From: Ruegeria sp. EL01
GTDB taxonomy: Bacteria > Pseudomonadota > Alphaproteobacteria > Rhodobacterales > Rhodobacteraceae
NCBI RefSeq assembly: GCF_900313035.1
Contig: NZ_OMPS01000044.1
Location: forward strand, 62,001-126,000
Direction of reading: 5' to 3'
DNA: 64,000 nt
Part shown: in pieces, positions 16,450 to 25,157 of the stretch
Layout: each line of letters begins with the position of its first letter
How positions within the stretch are numbered: the stretch's first letter is position 1
Position numbers and translations under genes: made by a program
The notes under the pieces: generated by a model
Told to the model about the DNA's origin: nothing
What the model saw: the letters and a program-made list of their open reading frames with translations, nothing else
Databases searched by the model: none

Positions 16450-17010
16450 TCAGCCGTTTTGTTCTTCAAACTTACGGGCATGGTACTTCTGGAACGGCTC
16501 ATGCCCTTCATATCCCTTTTCAACAACCCAGTTCAGCATGTTGAATGTCGTCCACCGGCCAAAGGCGCCGGGCATATTGGCAACAGCCGCTTGCGGCGCG
16601 GTCAGATCTTCAGAAACATCTGCAGGAAGGAAATAGATACTGGGCGTAAACAACGCACCCCACCTTTTGACCATGTCTTTCTCAGGCAGCATAGTTCCGT
16701 CGAAATCGGTGACTTCGACATCCCCGAACATGTTGATCTGCAGAACAAAATAGTTGTCTTCAATGAACTGTTCGATTTCCGGGATGACAAACACTTCTTC
16801 GTGCATCTTCTTGCAGTAGATACACCCGCGCTGCTCAATGATGATCATCAGGCGCTTACCTTCCGCATTTGCTTCGGCAAGGTCTTCGCGCAGGTCCATG
16901 AATGTATCGCGCATCCAGGGTGCTTTGTGCAGGCCATCATCGCCAAGTTCGGCTGCAAAGGCCGCCGGAACCATCAGGATCGACAGCAACAATATCCAAA
17001 GTCTCTTCAT
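16450..17010 (-). CDS. soxW: SoxW, periplasmic thioredoxin-like protein
   Basis: 186 residues with a signal peptide (LLLSILMVPAAFA) and a thioredoxin fold containing the redox pair CIYC (in EQRGCIYCKKMHEE) and the cis-proline segment FTPSIYFL. SoxW receives electrons from the membrane protein SoxV encoded directly upstream and keeps Sox components such as SoxY reduced. It is separated from soxX by a regulatory gap. Confidence 0.93.
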   Translation of the reverse strand: MKRLWILLLSILMVPAAFAAELGDDGLHKAPWMRDTFMDLREDLAEANAEGKRLMIIIEQRGCIYCKKMHEEVFVIPEIEQFIEDNYFVLQINMFGDVEVTDFDGTMLPEKDMVKRWGALFTPSIYFLPADVSEDLTAPQAAVANMPGAFGRWTTFNMLNWVVEKGYEGHEPFQKYHARKFEEQNG

Positions 17011-17026
17011 GATCTCCTCCTGAGAT

Positions 17027-17767
17027 TCATCCGATCACGCTGAACCACGGAACATGTTCCAGCATCCATTGAGCAATGTAATTGATCGAGTTGGTGGCGA
17101 TCAGAACTCCAAACAAAATAAGGAAGACCCCCATCAGCTTTTCGATCAAGCCAAGGTGTTTTCGAAACCGCGCCATCCAGGACATGAATGGCCCGATGAA
17201 CAAGGCCGCAATAACAAAGGGCAGGGTCATGCCCAACCCATATGCCAATAACAGTAGTGCCCCTTGATCGGCAGTGTCTTGCCCCGCAGCCGTAAACAGG
17301 ATCGCCGCCAGAACCGGCCCGACACAGGGTGTCCAACCAAACGCAAACGCCAGTCCAATGACGTAGGCCCCTATCAGGCCGACATTCGAAGTGTCGCCCG
17401 CATCGGCGCGGAATTGCCGATATAGAAACCCGATTTTGATGACGCCCAGGAAATGCAGACCCAATGCAATGATAACGGCGGCCGCAAACCAGCGCAGCAC
17501 GTCAAAATACTCTCTCAGCAAACCTCCGAACACGGTCGCGGTTGCCCCAAGCCCGACAAAGACCGTGATAACGCCCAGCGCGAAACAACAGGCAGCCAGA
17601 ACTGCCCTGACCCGCACCGCGCGCGAGATTTCAGCGTCAGCCGAAATCTGGTTCATCCCGACACCTGCAAGGTAGCTGAGGTAGAAGGGAACGATGGGCA
17701 AAATGCACGGCGACAGGAATGACAGCAGCCCGGCGACAATTGCGCCCAGAAATGTGACATCAAACAT
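17027..17767 (-). CDS. soxV: SoxV, CcdA/DsbD-type membrane thiol transporter
   Basis: 246 residues with six hydrophobic helices. The two redox cysteines lie in FLSPCILPIVP and GWTPCVGPVL, as in CcdA. SoxV moves reducing equivalents from cytoplasmic thioredoxin across the inner membrane to SoxW. It is the first gene of the minus-strand run and is divergent from soxS, with 83 bases between start codons. Confidence 0.93.
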   Translation of the reverse strand: MFDVTFLGAIVAGLLSFLSPCILPIVPFYLSYLAGVGMNQISADAEISRAVRVRAVLAACCFALGVITVFVGLGATATVFGGLLREYFDVLRWFAAAVIIALGLHFLGVIKIGFLYRQFRADAGDTSNVGLIGAYVIGLAFAFGWTPCVGPVLAAILFTAAGQDTADQGALLLLAYGLGMTLPFVIAALFIGPFMSWMARFRKHLGLIEKLMGVFLILFGVLIATNSINYIAQWMLEHVPWFSVIG

Positions 17768-17850
17768 ATCGCTCTGGCCTCACAGCTTGAGATATTCAAA
17801 AATATAATTATGATGAAAGATAAGCTCCCGTCAATTTAGGACGTCTGAAA
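17768..17850. promoter_or_regulatory. Divergent soxV-soxS promoter/operator region
   Basis: An 83-base AT-rich gap between the soxV and soxS start codons. It contains one half-site ATTC at 17794-17797 with a degenerate partner (AATT) eight bases on, and short arms ATATT/AATAT around 17792-17805. In Paracoccus this interval is one of two SoxR-binding regions. The site here is weaker than those upstream of soxX and soxG. Confidence 0.5.
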
Positions 17851-18213
17851 ATGATAAAGACGTTGGTCACCTCCTTCGCCTTGATGTTGCCGATCTCAAC
17901 ATCGGCTGAACCTTATCTTCTGATGGCTGAAGAAGATGGGTGTTATTGGTGTGCCAAATGGAACGCAGAAATCGCGCATATCTACCCCAAAACAGCCGAA
18001 GGGCGCGCTGCCCCTTTGCAGCGCTACGACCTGCACAGCGAAACACCCGATGTTGCGTTCGATCGCAGGGTGCATTTCACCCCGACTTTTATTCTGGTTG
18101 AAAATGGTCGCGAAGTCGGGCGAATTGAGGGATACCCCGGAGAAGACTTTTTCTGGGGCCTGCTGACCATGATGTTCGAACGCGCAGGAATAGACTTGAA
18201 ACAGACCGGGTAA
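17851..18213 (+). CDS. soxS: SoxS, periplasmic thioredoxin-fold protein
   Basis: 120 residues with a short signal (TSFALMLPISTSA) and a redox pair in EEDGCYWCAKWN, followed by a cis-proline segment FTPTFILV. In Paracoccus, SoxS reactivates SoxYZ by reducing adducts on the SoxY cysteine. It is divergent from soxV and 13 bases before soxR, so it is probably co-transcribed with the repressor. Confidence 0.92.
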   Translation: MIKTLVTSFALMLPISTSAEPYLLMAEEDGCYWCAKWNAEIAHIYPKTAEGRAAPLQRYDLHSETPDVAFDRRVHFTPTFILVENGREVGRIEGYPGEDFFWGLLTMMFERAGIDLKQTG

Positions 18214-18226
18214 AGGAAACCTTTTC

Positions 18227-18598
18227 GTGACCTCTAACGCTGAAAGCACACCACAAACCGCTTCGCGTCTGCCAGTGTTCGACAAGAACATCTGTGCCGA
18301 TGACATGCAGCGCATGATGGACAACGCGCAACGGGCGTCCAACTTCCTGAAGGCCATTAGCCACGAAGGTCGGTTGATGATCATGTGTCATCTCGCTTCG
18401 GGCGAAAAATCGGTGACGGAGTTGGAGGAGCTTTTGTCAGCACGACAAGCCGCAGTCTCGCAGCAGCTATCCCGGCTTCGCTATGAGGGGCTTGTGATAC
18501 CAAGACGGGAAGGCAAGGCCATTTACTACAGCTTGGCAGATGACCGCCCGAAACAAATCATGGAGGTCGTGTACGATTTGTTCTGCCGTACCGACTGA
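18227..18598 (+). CDS. soxR: SoxR, ArsR-family sulfur-responsive repressor
   Basis: 123 residues from a GTG start with AAAGGA about eight bases upstream. Winged helix-turn-helix of the ArsR family; the recognition helix is ARQAAVSQQLSRLRYEGLV. Cysteines are C23, C54 (MIMCHL) and C120 (LFCRTD). C54 and C120 are 66 residues apart, the same spacing as the two sensing cysteines of SqrR (41 and 107), so per/polysulfide sensing is likely. It probably represses the sox genes through ATTC-N8-GAAT sites and its own operon with soxS. Confidence 0.93.
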   Translation: MTSNAESTPQTASRLPVFDKNICADDMQRMMDNAQRASNFLKAISHEGRLMIMCHLASGEKSVTELEELLSARQAAVSQQLSRLRYEGLVIPRREGKAIYYSLADDRPKQIMEVVYDLFCRTD

Positions 18599-18637
18599 CC
18601 AGATGCAGGACCGGTGTTTGGTCAGGGGAGGGCCGAG

Positions 18638-19690
18638 GTGCTGGAAATACTCGGAGAAGCAAACACTGCCGCTCTGATCGGCTTGATCGGTGGGGTTGCG
18701 CTTGGACTCGCCGCCAGAATTGGGCGGTTTTGTACCCTTGGCGCTATCGAAGACGCGCTTTACGGGGCAGACAATCGTCGCCTGAAAATGTGGGCCATTG
18801 CCATCGGTGTCGCCATTGTCGGGGCGCATCTGGCAATTGGATTCGATCTGCTGGACGGGTCGGAAACGGCCTATCTTGATCGCGTCTGGAACCCGCTTGG
18901 TACCATCATCGGCGGGCTGATGTTTGGCTATGGCATGGCCCTGAGCGGAAACTGCGGCTATGGCGCTTTGGCCCGTCTTGGCGGCGGCGATCTGCGGTCC
19001 TTTGTCATCGTTGTGGTAATGGCATTATCCGCCTATTTCGTGATGTCAGGGCCGTTGGCCCATACCCGGGTCTGGTTGTTCCCCGAAGTAACAGGGGCCA
19101 CGTCTGCTCAGGGGTTCGCGCAGTTGTTTGAAGCTTACGGTGTGGCCCCATTGGTCACTGGCCTTGTGATCGGAACCGGGCTTGTTGTGTTTGCCATTGC
19201 GCGTGCCGAAACGCGCCCATCGTACAAACAGATCTTCTGGGCGTCGGTTGTGGGTCTTGCCGTCGTATCTGGCTGGGTCGGCACCTATTGGATCGCCACG
19301 ACCGGATTCGACGCCGAACTAATTGAAACGCACACCTTTGCGGCCCCGATCGGGGATACCATCATTTATGGGATGACCGCCTCGGGCAACGCTTTGTCCT
19401 TTAGCGTTGGGTCGGTCGTGGGTGTCGTTATTGGGGCTGTTTTGGGATCATATTCCAAGGGTCATTTCCGATGGGAGGCCTGCGAAGACCCCCGCGAATT
19501 GCGGCGCCAGCTACTAGGAGCGGCGATTATGGGTCCCGGCGCTATTCTTGCGGTGGGCTGCAGCGTTGGTCAGGGAATCTCTGCGTTTTCGGTGCTTGCC
19601 TTTAGCGCACCAATTGCCTTCATCGCGATTTTCGCAGGCGCCGCCATTGGACTGCGTCAGCTGATTACAGGATTTGCACCAGCCGAATAA
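18638..19690 (+). CDS. soxT: SoxT, YeeE/YedE-family sulfur-compound transporter
   Basis: 350 residues from the GTG at 18638, chosen because GGGGAGGG lies about six bases upstream; a GTG at 18614 would add eight residues. About nine to ten membrane segments carry the family cysteines in GRFCTLGA, SGNCGYGALARL and AVGCSVGQG. It probably imports thiosulfate or another sulfur compound that may be sensed by SoxR, its operon neighbour. It is distinct from the other YeeE-like gene at 4990-6042. Confidence 0.85.
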   Translation: MLEILGEANTAALIGLIGGVALGLAARIGRFCTLGAIEDALYGADNRRLKMWAIAIGVAIVGAHLAIGFDLLDGSETAYLDRVWNPLGTIIGGLMFGYGMALSGNCGYGALARLGGGDLRSFVIVVVMALSAYFVMSGPLAHTRVWLFPEVTGATSAQGFAQLFEAYGVAPLVTGLVIGTGLVVFAIARAETRPSYKQIFWASVVGLAVVSGWVGTYWIATTGFDAELIETHTFAAPIGDTIIYGMTASGNALSFSVGSVVGVVIGAVLGSYSKGHFRWEACEDPRELRRQLLGAAIMGPGAILAVGCSVGQGISAFSVLAFSAPIAFIAIFAGAAIGLRQLITGFAPAE

Positions 19691-19763
19691 GGTTTGCTTT
19701 CATAGATCAGGCCTATGTTCGGTGACGCAAATAGCCTTTTAGCGGGCATCCACCCACATAAGA

Positions 19764-19790
19764 AAACGCCCGCCGGGATGGCGGGCGTTT
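19764..19790. terminator. Bidirectional terminator after soxT
   Basis: Eleven-base perfect arms (AAACGCCCGCC and complement) with a five-base loop, A-run on the left and TTT on the right, lie between the convergent soxT and BCCT genes. It can serve both strands. Confidence 0.85.
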
Positions 19791-19811
19791 CATGTGTATC
19801 AGATCTGCGCT

Positions 19812-21413
19812 TTAGATCTTTGCGCGTTCCGATTTCAGCGCCAGCCACAGGCAATAGCACATTATCAGAACCACCAGTGTGAACGGTATGCCGGTTGACA
19901 CCGCAGCGCCCTGAAGCGCCGAGAGGCCACCCCCAAGCAAAAGTGCAATGGCCACCAGTCCTTCGAGTGTGCACCAGAACACGCGCTGCACCACAGGCGC
20001 GTCCATCTTGCCGCCCGCCGTGATTGTGTCGATCACCAACGAACCGGAATCGGATGAGGTGACGAAGAAGATCACAATCAGCACCAGCGCGATAGGGGCC
20101 ACGATGCTATTCAGAGGCAGCTCCTTTAGGAAGCCGAACAATGCGCCTTCCGGGGCATAGCTGTCGATCACTGTGGCGCGGACACCTTCTGCACCACCAG
20201 CGTTCAGCATGTCGATGGCGGCACCGCCAAAGGTAGACATCCACAGGGCACAGACGGCGGTCGGCGCCAGCAAGGCGCAGATGATGAACTCACGCACAGT
20301 GCGGCCCCTTGAGATGCGGGCGATGAACATGCCCACGAAGGGTGACCATGCAATCCACCAAGCCCAGTAGAAGGTTGTCCATCCGTGGAAGTAACTGGTG
20401 TCCTCACGCCCGAACGGGTTCGACAGAGCGGGTAAATGAGTAACATAGTCCGTCATCACGCTGAAATAACGTGAAATTGCAGTGCCGACGCCTGTAACGG
20501 CAATCACAAACAGGAACAGGCCAACGGCCATAATCATGTTGATCTCACTCAGCCGTTTGACGCCCGCATCCATACCCATCAGAACCGAACCCAAGGCGAT
20601 AAGCGTAATGCCGATGATCAGCAGGACGGTGACGGTCGGGCTGGGCTCGATGCCAAAGACCTCGTTCAGGCCCGCCGCGACCTGCTGCGCGCCCAGACCC
20701 AACGAGGTTGTCAGGCCGAACAACGTGGCAAACACCGCCAGCGTGTCGATCATGTGGCCCCACCAGCCCCAGACACGTTCGCCCAGGATCGGATAAAAGG
20801 CGGACCGTAGCGTCAGCGGCAAACCGAGGTTGTAGCTGAAGATTGCCAGGCTCAGACCCACGGCGGCATAGATCGCCCAGCCTTCAAGGCCCCAATGATG
20901 GATCGTTCCGACGATACCGGCATATTCATTTCCCGGTACCGCGATATCGATACCCAATGGGCTGGCACCACCGTCTTCTGCGAAGTTGTAGTAAACCGGT
21001 TCCATCACGCCAAAGAACAGCAGACCGATACCAATGCCGGCCGCGAACATCATCGCGATCCATCCGGCATAGGAATAGTCTGGCTTGGCATCTTTGCCGC
21101 CGATACGAACCTTACCCACCGGCAGGACGATCAAAGCCAAACAAAACAGGGTGATTGCATCAACCGACAAAACCAGAAACCAGTCGAATGTGCTGGTGAG
21201 CCATGGCCTGAGCCATCCAAAGAATGTGCCGGCAGCTTCCTGGTTTGCCAATGCGATCAGAACGAACGCAAAAATCAGGATGCTTGAGATCAGAAAGACC
21301 GGATTGTGAATGTCCAGACCGAACGGGCGGACATTGTCTTGCCCAAGCTCATACTCAGTCTCAAAATCATAGATCCGAGGGTCCGGATCCAACATTTTCT
21401 TGGTTTGTGCCAT
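19812..21413 (-). CDS. BCCT-family betaine/carnitine/choline-type transporter
   Basis: 533 residues from the ATG at 21413 (GAAGGG upstream). Twelve hydrophobic helices, with the BCCT signatures GMDAGVKRLSEIN and the aromatic TM8 segment FYWAWWIAWSPFVGMFIARISRGR-type region around residues 325-350. It is a sodium- or proton-coupled uptake carrier for a quaternary ammonium or related zwitterionic compound, and in marine roseobacters such carriers also take up DMSP. The substrate cannot be read from sequence. It faces soxT across a shared terminator and is probably unrelated to Sox. Confidence 0.88.
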   Translation of the reverse strand: MAQTKKMLDPDPRIYDFETEYELGQDNVRPFGLDIHNPVFLISSILIFAFVLIALANQEAAGTFFGWLRPWLTSTFDWFLVLSVDAITLFCLALIVLPVGKVRIGGKDAKPDYSYAGWIAMMFAAGIGIGLLFFGVMEPVYYNFAEDGGASPLGIDIAVPGNEYAGIVGTIHHWGLEGWAIYAAVGLSLAIFSYNLGLPLTLRSAFYPILGERVWGWWGHMIDTLAVFATLFGLTTSLGLGAQQVAAGLNEVFGIEPSPTVTVLLIIGITLIALGSVLMGMDAGVKRLSEINMIMAVGLFLFVIAVTGVGTAISRYFSVMTDYVTHLPALSNPFGREDTSYFHGWTTFYWAWWIAWSPFVGMFIARISRGRTVREFIICALLAPTAVCALWMSTFGGAAIDMLNAGGAEGVRATVIDSYAPEGALFGFLKELPLNSIVAPIALVLIVIFFVTSSDSGSLVIDTITAGGKMDAPVVQRVFWCTLEGLVAIALLLGGGLSALQGAAVSTGIPFTLVVLIMCYCLWLALKSERAKI

Positions 21414-21774
21414 GCGTCTGCCCTTCTGTTCGCTACGTGCAAACGCCAAGGTATTCGACCGGCGGACGGAGATGAGTTTGGTGTTCCCTTGGCGCGTTTC
21501 CGTCGTTTCGACCGCAGGTATGGTGATAACAACCTACACGGTCACCAAACTTTCACCAAACGCATTCATTGGTTGGAGTTCGTTCAGCAAGAAAACCGAC
21601 CCCAGTGCCGAAGATCACGCCGTGCGAAGGGAATTCAGAAAGGGGGCCAAGATGCCCGTGCATCTGCCGGAACGCCGGGCAAAGAGTGTACAGCTGTGGC
21701 TGGCCAAAGACCCAGGTAGCATGTTATTCACCCAAATGGTTGACTGAAGTAGAATAAGGTTGTAATTCATCCAT
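21414..21774. other. Intergenic region BCCT-ArsR
   Basis: A 361-base divergent gap. Short ORFs here look like chance reading frames. Near its right end are two 12-base direct repeats (listed separately) and a possible promoter for the ArsR gene; the left side must hold the BCCT promoter, but no clear boxes were seen. Confidence 0.5.
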
Positions 21775-21782
21775 ATGGTTGA
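21732..21782 (+). promoter_or_regulatory. Direct repeats and putative leaderless promoter of the ArsR gene
   Basis: CCAAATGGTTGA (21732-21743) and CCATATGGTTGA (21771-21782) match at 11 of 12 bases and start 39 bases apart; the second overlaps the ArsR ATG at 21775. A TTGACT at 21740-21745 is followed 17 bases later by TAATTC (21763-21768), a plausible -35/-10 pair that would put the transcript start at or near the ATG. This suggests an autoregulated, possibly leaderless mRNA. Confidence 0.4.
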
Positions 21783-22128
21783 ACGAGAGAGTCGATATGA
21801 CCTCAACGCGATATTGAAGGCCGCGTCCGACCCGACCCGCCGTGCAATCCTGACGATGCTTGCGCAGCAGGGACCTTTGCGGGTGACGGACATCGCGCGG
21901 CAGTTCGATATGAGCCTCAATTCGGTCTCCAAGCACATCAAGGTGCTGGAAAACGCCGAATTGGTGCAGCGCCGGACGGAATGGCGCGAGCATCTGATCG
22001 AGGTTCAGATGGCCCCCTTGTCAACCGTTGATTCTTGGTTCGCCGGGTTGCGTTCGATTTGGACGCTTCGGCTGGACGCCTTGGAAACTGCTTTGGAGGA
22101 ACCAGAAGATGACGGATCTGTCACTTGA
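21775..22128 (+). CDS. ArsR-family transcriptional regulator
   Basis: 117 residues. The winged helix begins LKAASDPTRRAILTMLAQQG with recognition helix MSLNSVSKHIKVLENAELV. No cysteine metal box is seen. It belongs to the ArsR subgroup encoded upstream of SRPBCC/AHSA1-domain proteins, and the next gene overlaps its end by 20 bases. The ATG has no ribosome site, consistent with a leaderless transcript. It probably autoregulates the three-gene operon; the inducer is unknown. Confidence 0.85.
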   Translation: MVERESRYDLNAILKAASDPTRRAILTMLAQQGPLRVTDIARQFDMSLNSVSKHIKVLENAELVQRRTEWREHLIEVQMAPLSTVDSWFAGLRSIWTLRLDALETALEEPEDDGSVT

Positions 22129-22531
22129 AATAACACGCGCCATCCCGCACCCGCCAGATAAGGTATTCGATGCCTGGCTGAACCCCGAAATGCTGGCAAA
22201 ATTCATGCTTCCGGCGCCAGGTATGACGGTGTCCGAGGCGCAATCCGACGCCAAGGTCGGGGGTCGGTTCAAGATCGTCATGCGCGCGCCCGAGGCCGGC
22301 GACCTGCCACATGAGGGTGAATACAAGGTCATCGACCGCCCGAACCGTCTGCAATTCAGCTGGAATTCTCCGTACAGTCAGGACGATTCGACCGTGACGC
22401 TGGATTTCACCCCAACGGATAAAGGCACTCAGCTGCGCCTGCATCACATCCGGTTCCCCTCGCAGGAAAGCCGCGACAATCACGAAGGTGGCTGGACCGC
22501 AGTATTGGCTGCGCTGGAGGAAGCGCTGTGA
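22109..22531 (+). CDS. SRPBCC (AHSA1-like) domain protein
   Basis: 140 residues from the ATG at 22109 (TTGGAGGA upstream), overlapping the ArsR gene. The START-like helix-grip fold is recognisable from ITRAIPHPPDKVFDAWLNPE at the start through VGGRFKIVMR and the C-terminal HEGGWTAVLAALE. Such proteins bind hydrophobic ligands in the cytoplasm; the ligand is unknown. It is almost always co-encoded with this class of ArsR regulator. Confidence 0.85.
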   Translation: MTDLSLEITRAIPHPPDKVFDAWLNPEMLAKFMLPAPGMTVSEAQSDAKVGGRFKIVMRAPEAGDLPHEGEYKVIDRPNRLQFSWNSPYSQDDSTVTLDFTPTDKGTQLRLHHIRFPSQESRDNHEGGWTAVLAALEEAL

Positions 22532-22896
22532 TCAACTGGCTGGCGCTTGCAGCGGGGGTGATCGCGGCGTTTCTGTTAGGTTATCTGGTCTATGGGCCGC
22601 TCGGCTTTCAGAAACGCTGGGCCGAGGGCACACGGATTGACCCAACCCCGCCTGATACACCACCACTGGCGGCAATGACCGCACAGATCGTGTTCCTGAT
22701 CTTGCTGGCAGCGGTGATCGCGGTGACCGAGACCACCAACAGTCTAGGTGTGGCTCTGTTGGCGATCCTAGCGGTGGCGGCGCAGGCGGTCTCGGTTGGC
22801 GCTTGGGCGCAGAAAAGCAGCTTCGCGATCACGGTCGATGCCGGTTATGCGCTGGGCTGCGGCGTTGTGATGATCTTGGCCCACGCAATCCTATGA
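22528..22896 (+). CDS. DUF1761-like small membrane protein
   Basis: 122 residues from a GTG start overlapping the previous stop by four bases. Four hydrophobic helices; the N-terminus INWLALAAGVIAAFLLGYLVYG, split by small residues, and the short GFQKRW loop resemble DUF1761. Function unknown. It completes the ArsR-SRPBCC operon and converges on the DUF3299 gene. Confidence 0.7.
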   Translation: MINWLALAAGVIAAFLLGYLVYGPLGFQKRWAEGTRIDPTPPDTPPLAAMTAQIVFLILLAAVIAVTETTNSLGVALLAILAVAAQAVSVGAWAQKSSFAITVDAGYALGCGVVMILAHAIL

Positions 22897-22958
22897 CATC
22901 TCTGCCTCGGTCCGGTCCCCTGTGGGTTGGGCTGAGGTTAACATTTTAGCTGCCCGTC

Positions 22959-23723
22959 CTACTCGGTCGCTTGTCCACCGCCCGTTTTCTTATGTCCCGC
23001 TGCCCGAATTCGGTCCGTCAGGCTGAGTTGCGCGTCCGACGCACCCCCGGCACCACCCAAATCTTCAATCTCTGTCACGTCCAATCTGAACGTCGCCCGC
23101 ATCGGCACCAAGCCATCCACGACGACAATCTCACGCTCGGACGGATCAATAGACAGCGTTCCGGTTACTCGCACCAGAACATGGGCATAATCCGGGGTCC
23201 AGGTGCCATCCAACTGCACGCGGATCATCTGATTTGGCGGCGGCGGCGGCATATGACTGCACATTCCAAACTGAGGCACCAAATAGGCGACCGCCTGGCC
23301 ATCAGCCTCCGGCGGCGCCGGGATAGCAAACCCGTTCAGCGTGACCGTCTGGCCATCGAATTGCGGGTTCCCGGCTGCACCAGCCCGTTCCCGGCGTTCG
23401 GTGACAACCGGAACCTGTTCAAGAAGCCAATCGACATCGATGTCGTCCGAAGCCAGCGCGTCCTCGGTCTCCAACAGCAGCTCTTGCCATGTTTGTCGTT
23501 CTTCTTCGGTGCCGACATCCTTTCGCAACCTGTTGCGCAGGCGAACCACAAAGAGGACATCGTCGAACTGTTCCGGGCTGAGATCACGATAGGGATCGTC
23601 GAAGACTTGCATCGCAGGGTCCGGCAGGTCGGACCATCCGACAGGCAAGGGCGACGCAGTCACTGCTGGAATCCCCCAAAGGGCCAGTAAGATCACCGTC
23701 AGGAACTGCAGGCGGAAGGTCAT
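22959..23723 (-). CDS. Secreted DUF3299-domain protein
   Basis: 254 residues with a signal peptide (LTVILLALWGIPAVTA). The C-terminal half has the DUF3299 hallmark: LNGFAIP, then a strand, then FGMCSHMPPPPPNQMI with its proline run and cysteine. The middle (residues 40-100) is helical and charged. DUF3299 proteins are periplasmic or lipid-anchored and of unknown function. It lies alone on the minus strand. Confidence 0.78.
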   Translation of the reverse strand: MTFRLQFLTVILLALWGIPAVTASPLPVGWSDLPDPAMQVFDDPYRDLSPEQFDDVLFVVRLRNRLRKDVGTEEERQTWQELLLETEDALASDDIDVDWLLEQVPVVTERRERAGAAGNPQFDGQTVTLNGFAIPAPPEADGQAVAYLVPQFGMCSHMPPPPPNQMIRVQLDGTWTPDYAHVLVRVTGTLSIDPSEREIVVVDGLVPMRATFRLDVTEIEDLGGAGGASDAQLSLTDRIRAAGHKKTGGGQATE

Positions 23724-24069
23724 GGCATCCTCGGACTATCAGCGCATGTTACGTCGTCAACAATCCTACGTCGAATGCCGCGCGCGTCCATCCGGAAAAC
23801 GGTCACAACCTTGGCATGACGATCACTTGCCCAGGCTCGGTGGTTCACCTACCCGTCAATCCAAGCGTCGAGTACACACATGCGGGAACTGACGCAGGGA
23901 AACCATCCCAATTCTACGCCAGCACCTTGCAAGAATTTCTCCTTAAGGTAGATCTTTGCAAAGCAGAAATTTCAATGTCTCAAATTAGCACTCTAATTTC
24001 ATAAATCTGCCAGACCATTCGAGCGTACCGCCTTGCGCAGGCACAACCCATTACTTGCAGGCCCTTGCC
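23724..24069. other. Intergenic region with AT-rich inverted repeat
   Basis: 346 bases without a convincing gene. The right part is AT-rich and contains a perfect seven-base inverted repeat (AAATTAG-CACT-CTAATTT, 23982-23999) that may be an operator or promoter element for the membrane-protein gene that follows. Confidence 0.4.
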
Positions 24070-24953
24070 ATGATGATCATCCTCAATTCGATACCCCTGT
24101 CATTCGGCGTGTTTGTGCGCATGATTTTCCCGGTCATTCTGATCAGCGTCGCCTCTATGGTTGTGTGGGCCATTCTGAATATCGTCACCCTCGGAATGGC
24201 AAGTTACATCAGCGGGCCGGTTACAGCGGTGTTCATCAGCCTGTTTGGTATTCGTGCAGCTTTGGCAATCAAAGGTGATTTGCGCCGAACGGATCTAACG
24301 ATCCTGGCATTGAACTCACTCCTGTATGGCGTGTTCTTTATCGCTGTAATCGGCGGCCTGGCCGTTTTCGCAAATGTTGTAGCTGTGTTGTTTGCCCTGT
24401 GGACATTGGGTGAGCCGATATCCCTGAGCGCACTCAGCGAAGCTGCAAAACCCATTCAGATTTCGTTCGCGTTTCTCGCGGTGGGCAGCAAAATTGTTTT
24501 GGCATACATACTTTTAGCGGTTGTCTACACCGTCATGGCCGTACCAATGGCAAGCGCAGCCCGAGGGGCAGGCCAAGGGGCCCTAAGCAGAGGCTTTTTC
24601 AATGGGTTCGGGCGCAGCTTCCTTCCATTGTTCTGCGTCTTTTTCGTTTCAATATTCCTCCAGTTCTTTTTCGACGTTTTTACCGCTCTGTTTGCCATTT
24701 CCCCCTCATTCTGTCGATTGTGTCACTTGTCCTGACACAGTCCTTACCGAAATTCGATCTCGACACTATCCTGAGGGGCATAGCCTCGGGTGCCGCCCTT
24801 CTCTGGCTCAATTCATGGATTTGGTCGATATCAGCACTTGCTCTGCTGAAGCTCGACGACAGCGACATCCCGCGCCCCCCTGTCCCATCACCTGAGGCGG
24901 AAACGGAAACCGATATTCGGGGACTGCGCAAATCTCGCGAGCGGTCATTTTGA
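24070..24953 (+). pseudogene. Multi-pass membrane protein gene, frameshifted
   Basis: Frame 1 encodes 221 residues from 24070 to 24735 with about six hydrophobic segments, ending abruptly in SPSFCRLCHLS. A second frame, open before 24720 and to 24953, continues the same kind of sequence (LILSIVSLVLTQSLPKFD, then a helix with WLNSWIWSISALALLKLDD and an acidic tail). Adding one C to the CCCCC run at about 24698-24702 joins the two into a protein of about 294 residues. Either the gene is broken, or the C run is miscounted, or it slips in vivo. Family not recognised. Confidence 0.6.
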
Positions 24954-25002
24954 GTTTCGGGACCTGCGCTGTTCCCAGCAGACTTATCAGGACCAATGAT
25001 CA

Positions 25003-25157
25003 CTCACGAAAGTGAGACCTCTTTCAATCCGGACCATTCTCATGTATGGGCGCTGCATCTGAGACGTTGTGCCCTGACCCCGGCACTCGAACGGAAGATA
25101 AAATGGGGTCGGCGGCAATGGGGCCGCCATGCAAAACGGGAGACCCGCAGGGGCGGG
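25003..25157 (+). promoter_or_regulatory. Structured leader of pnp (three hairpins)
   Basis: The 228-base gap before pnp holds three short hairpins: CTCAC-GAAA-GTGAG with a GNRA loop (25003-25016), GGCGGC/GCCGCC (25111-25128) and CCCGC/GCGGG (25144-25157). Leader stem-loops in E. coli pnp mRNA mediate RNase III/PNPase autoregulation; a similar role here is inference. Confidence 0.4.

Noticed and set aside
21400..21747. 115-codon ORF in the BCCT-ArsR gap
   Set aside because: Overlaps the BCCT start and the predicted ArsR promoter, lacks a ribosome site and shows no domain.
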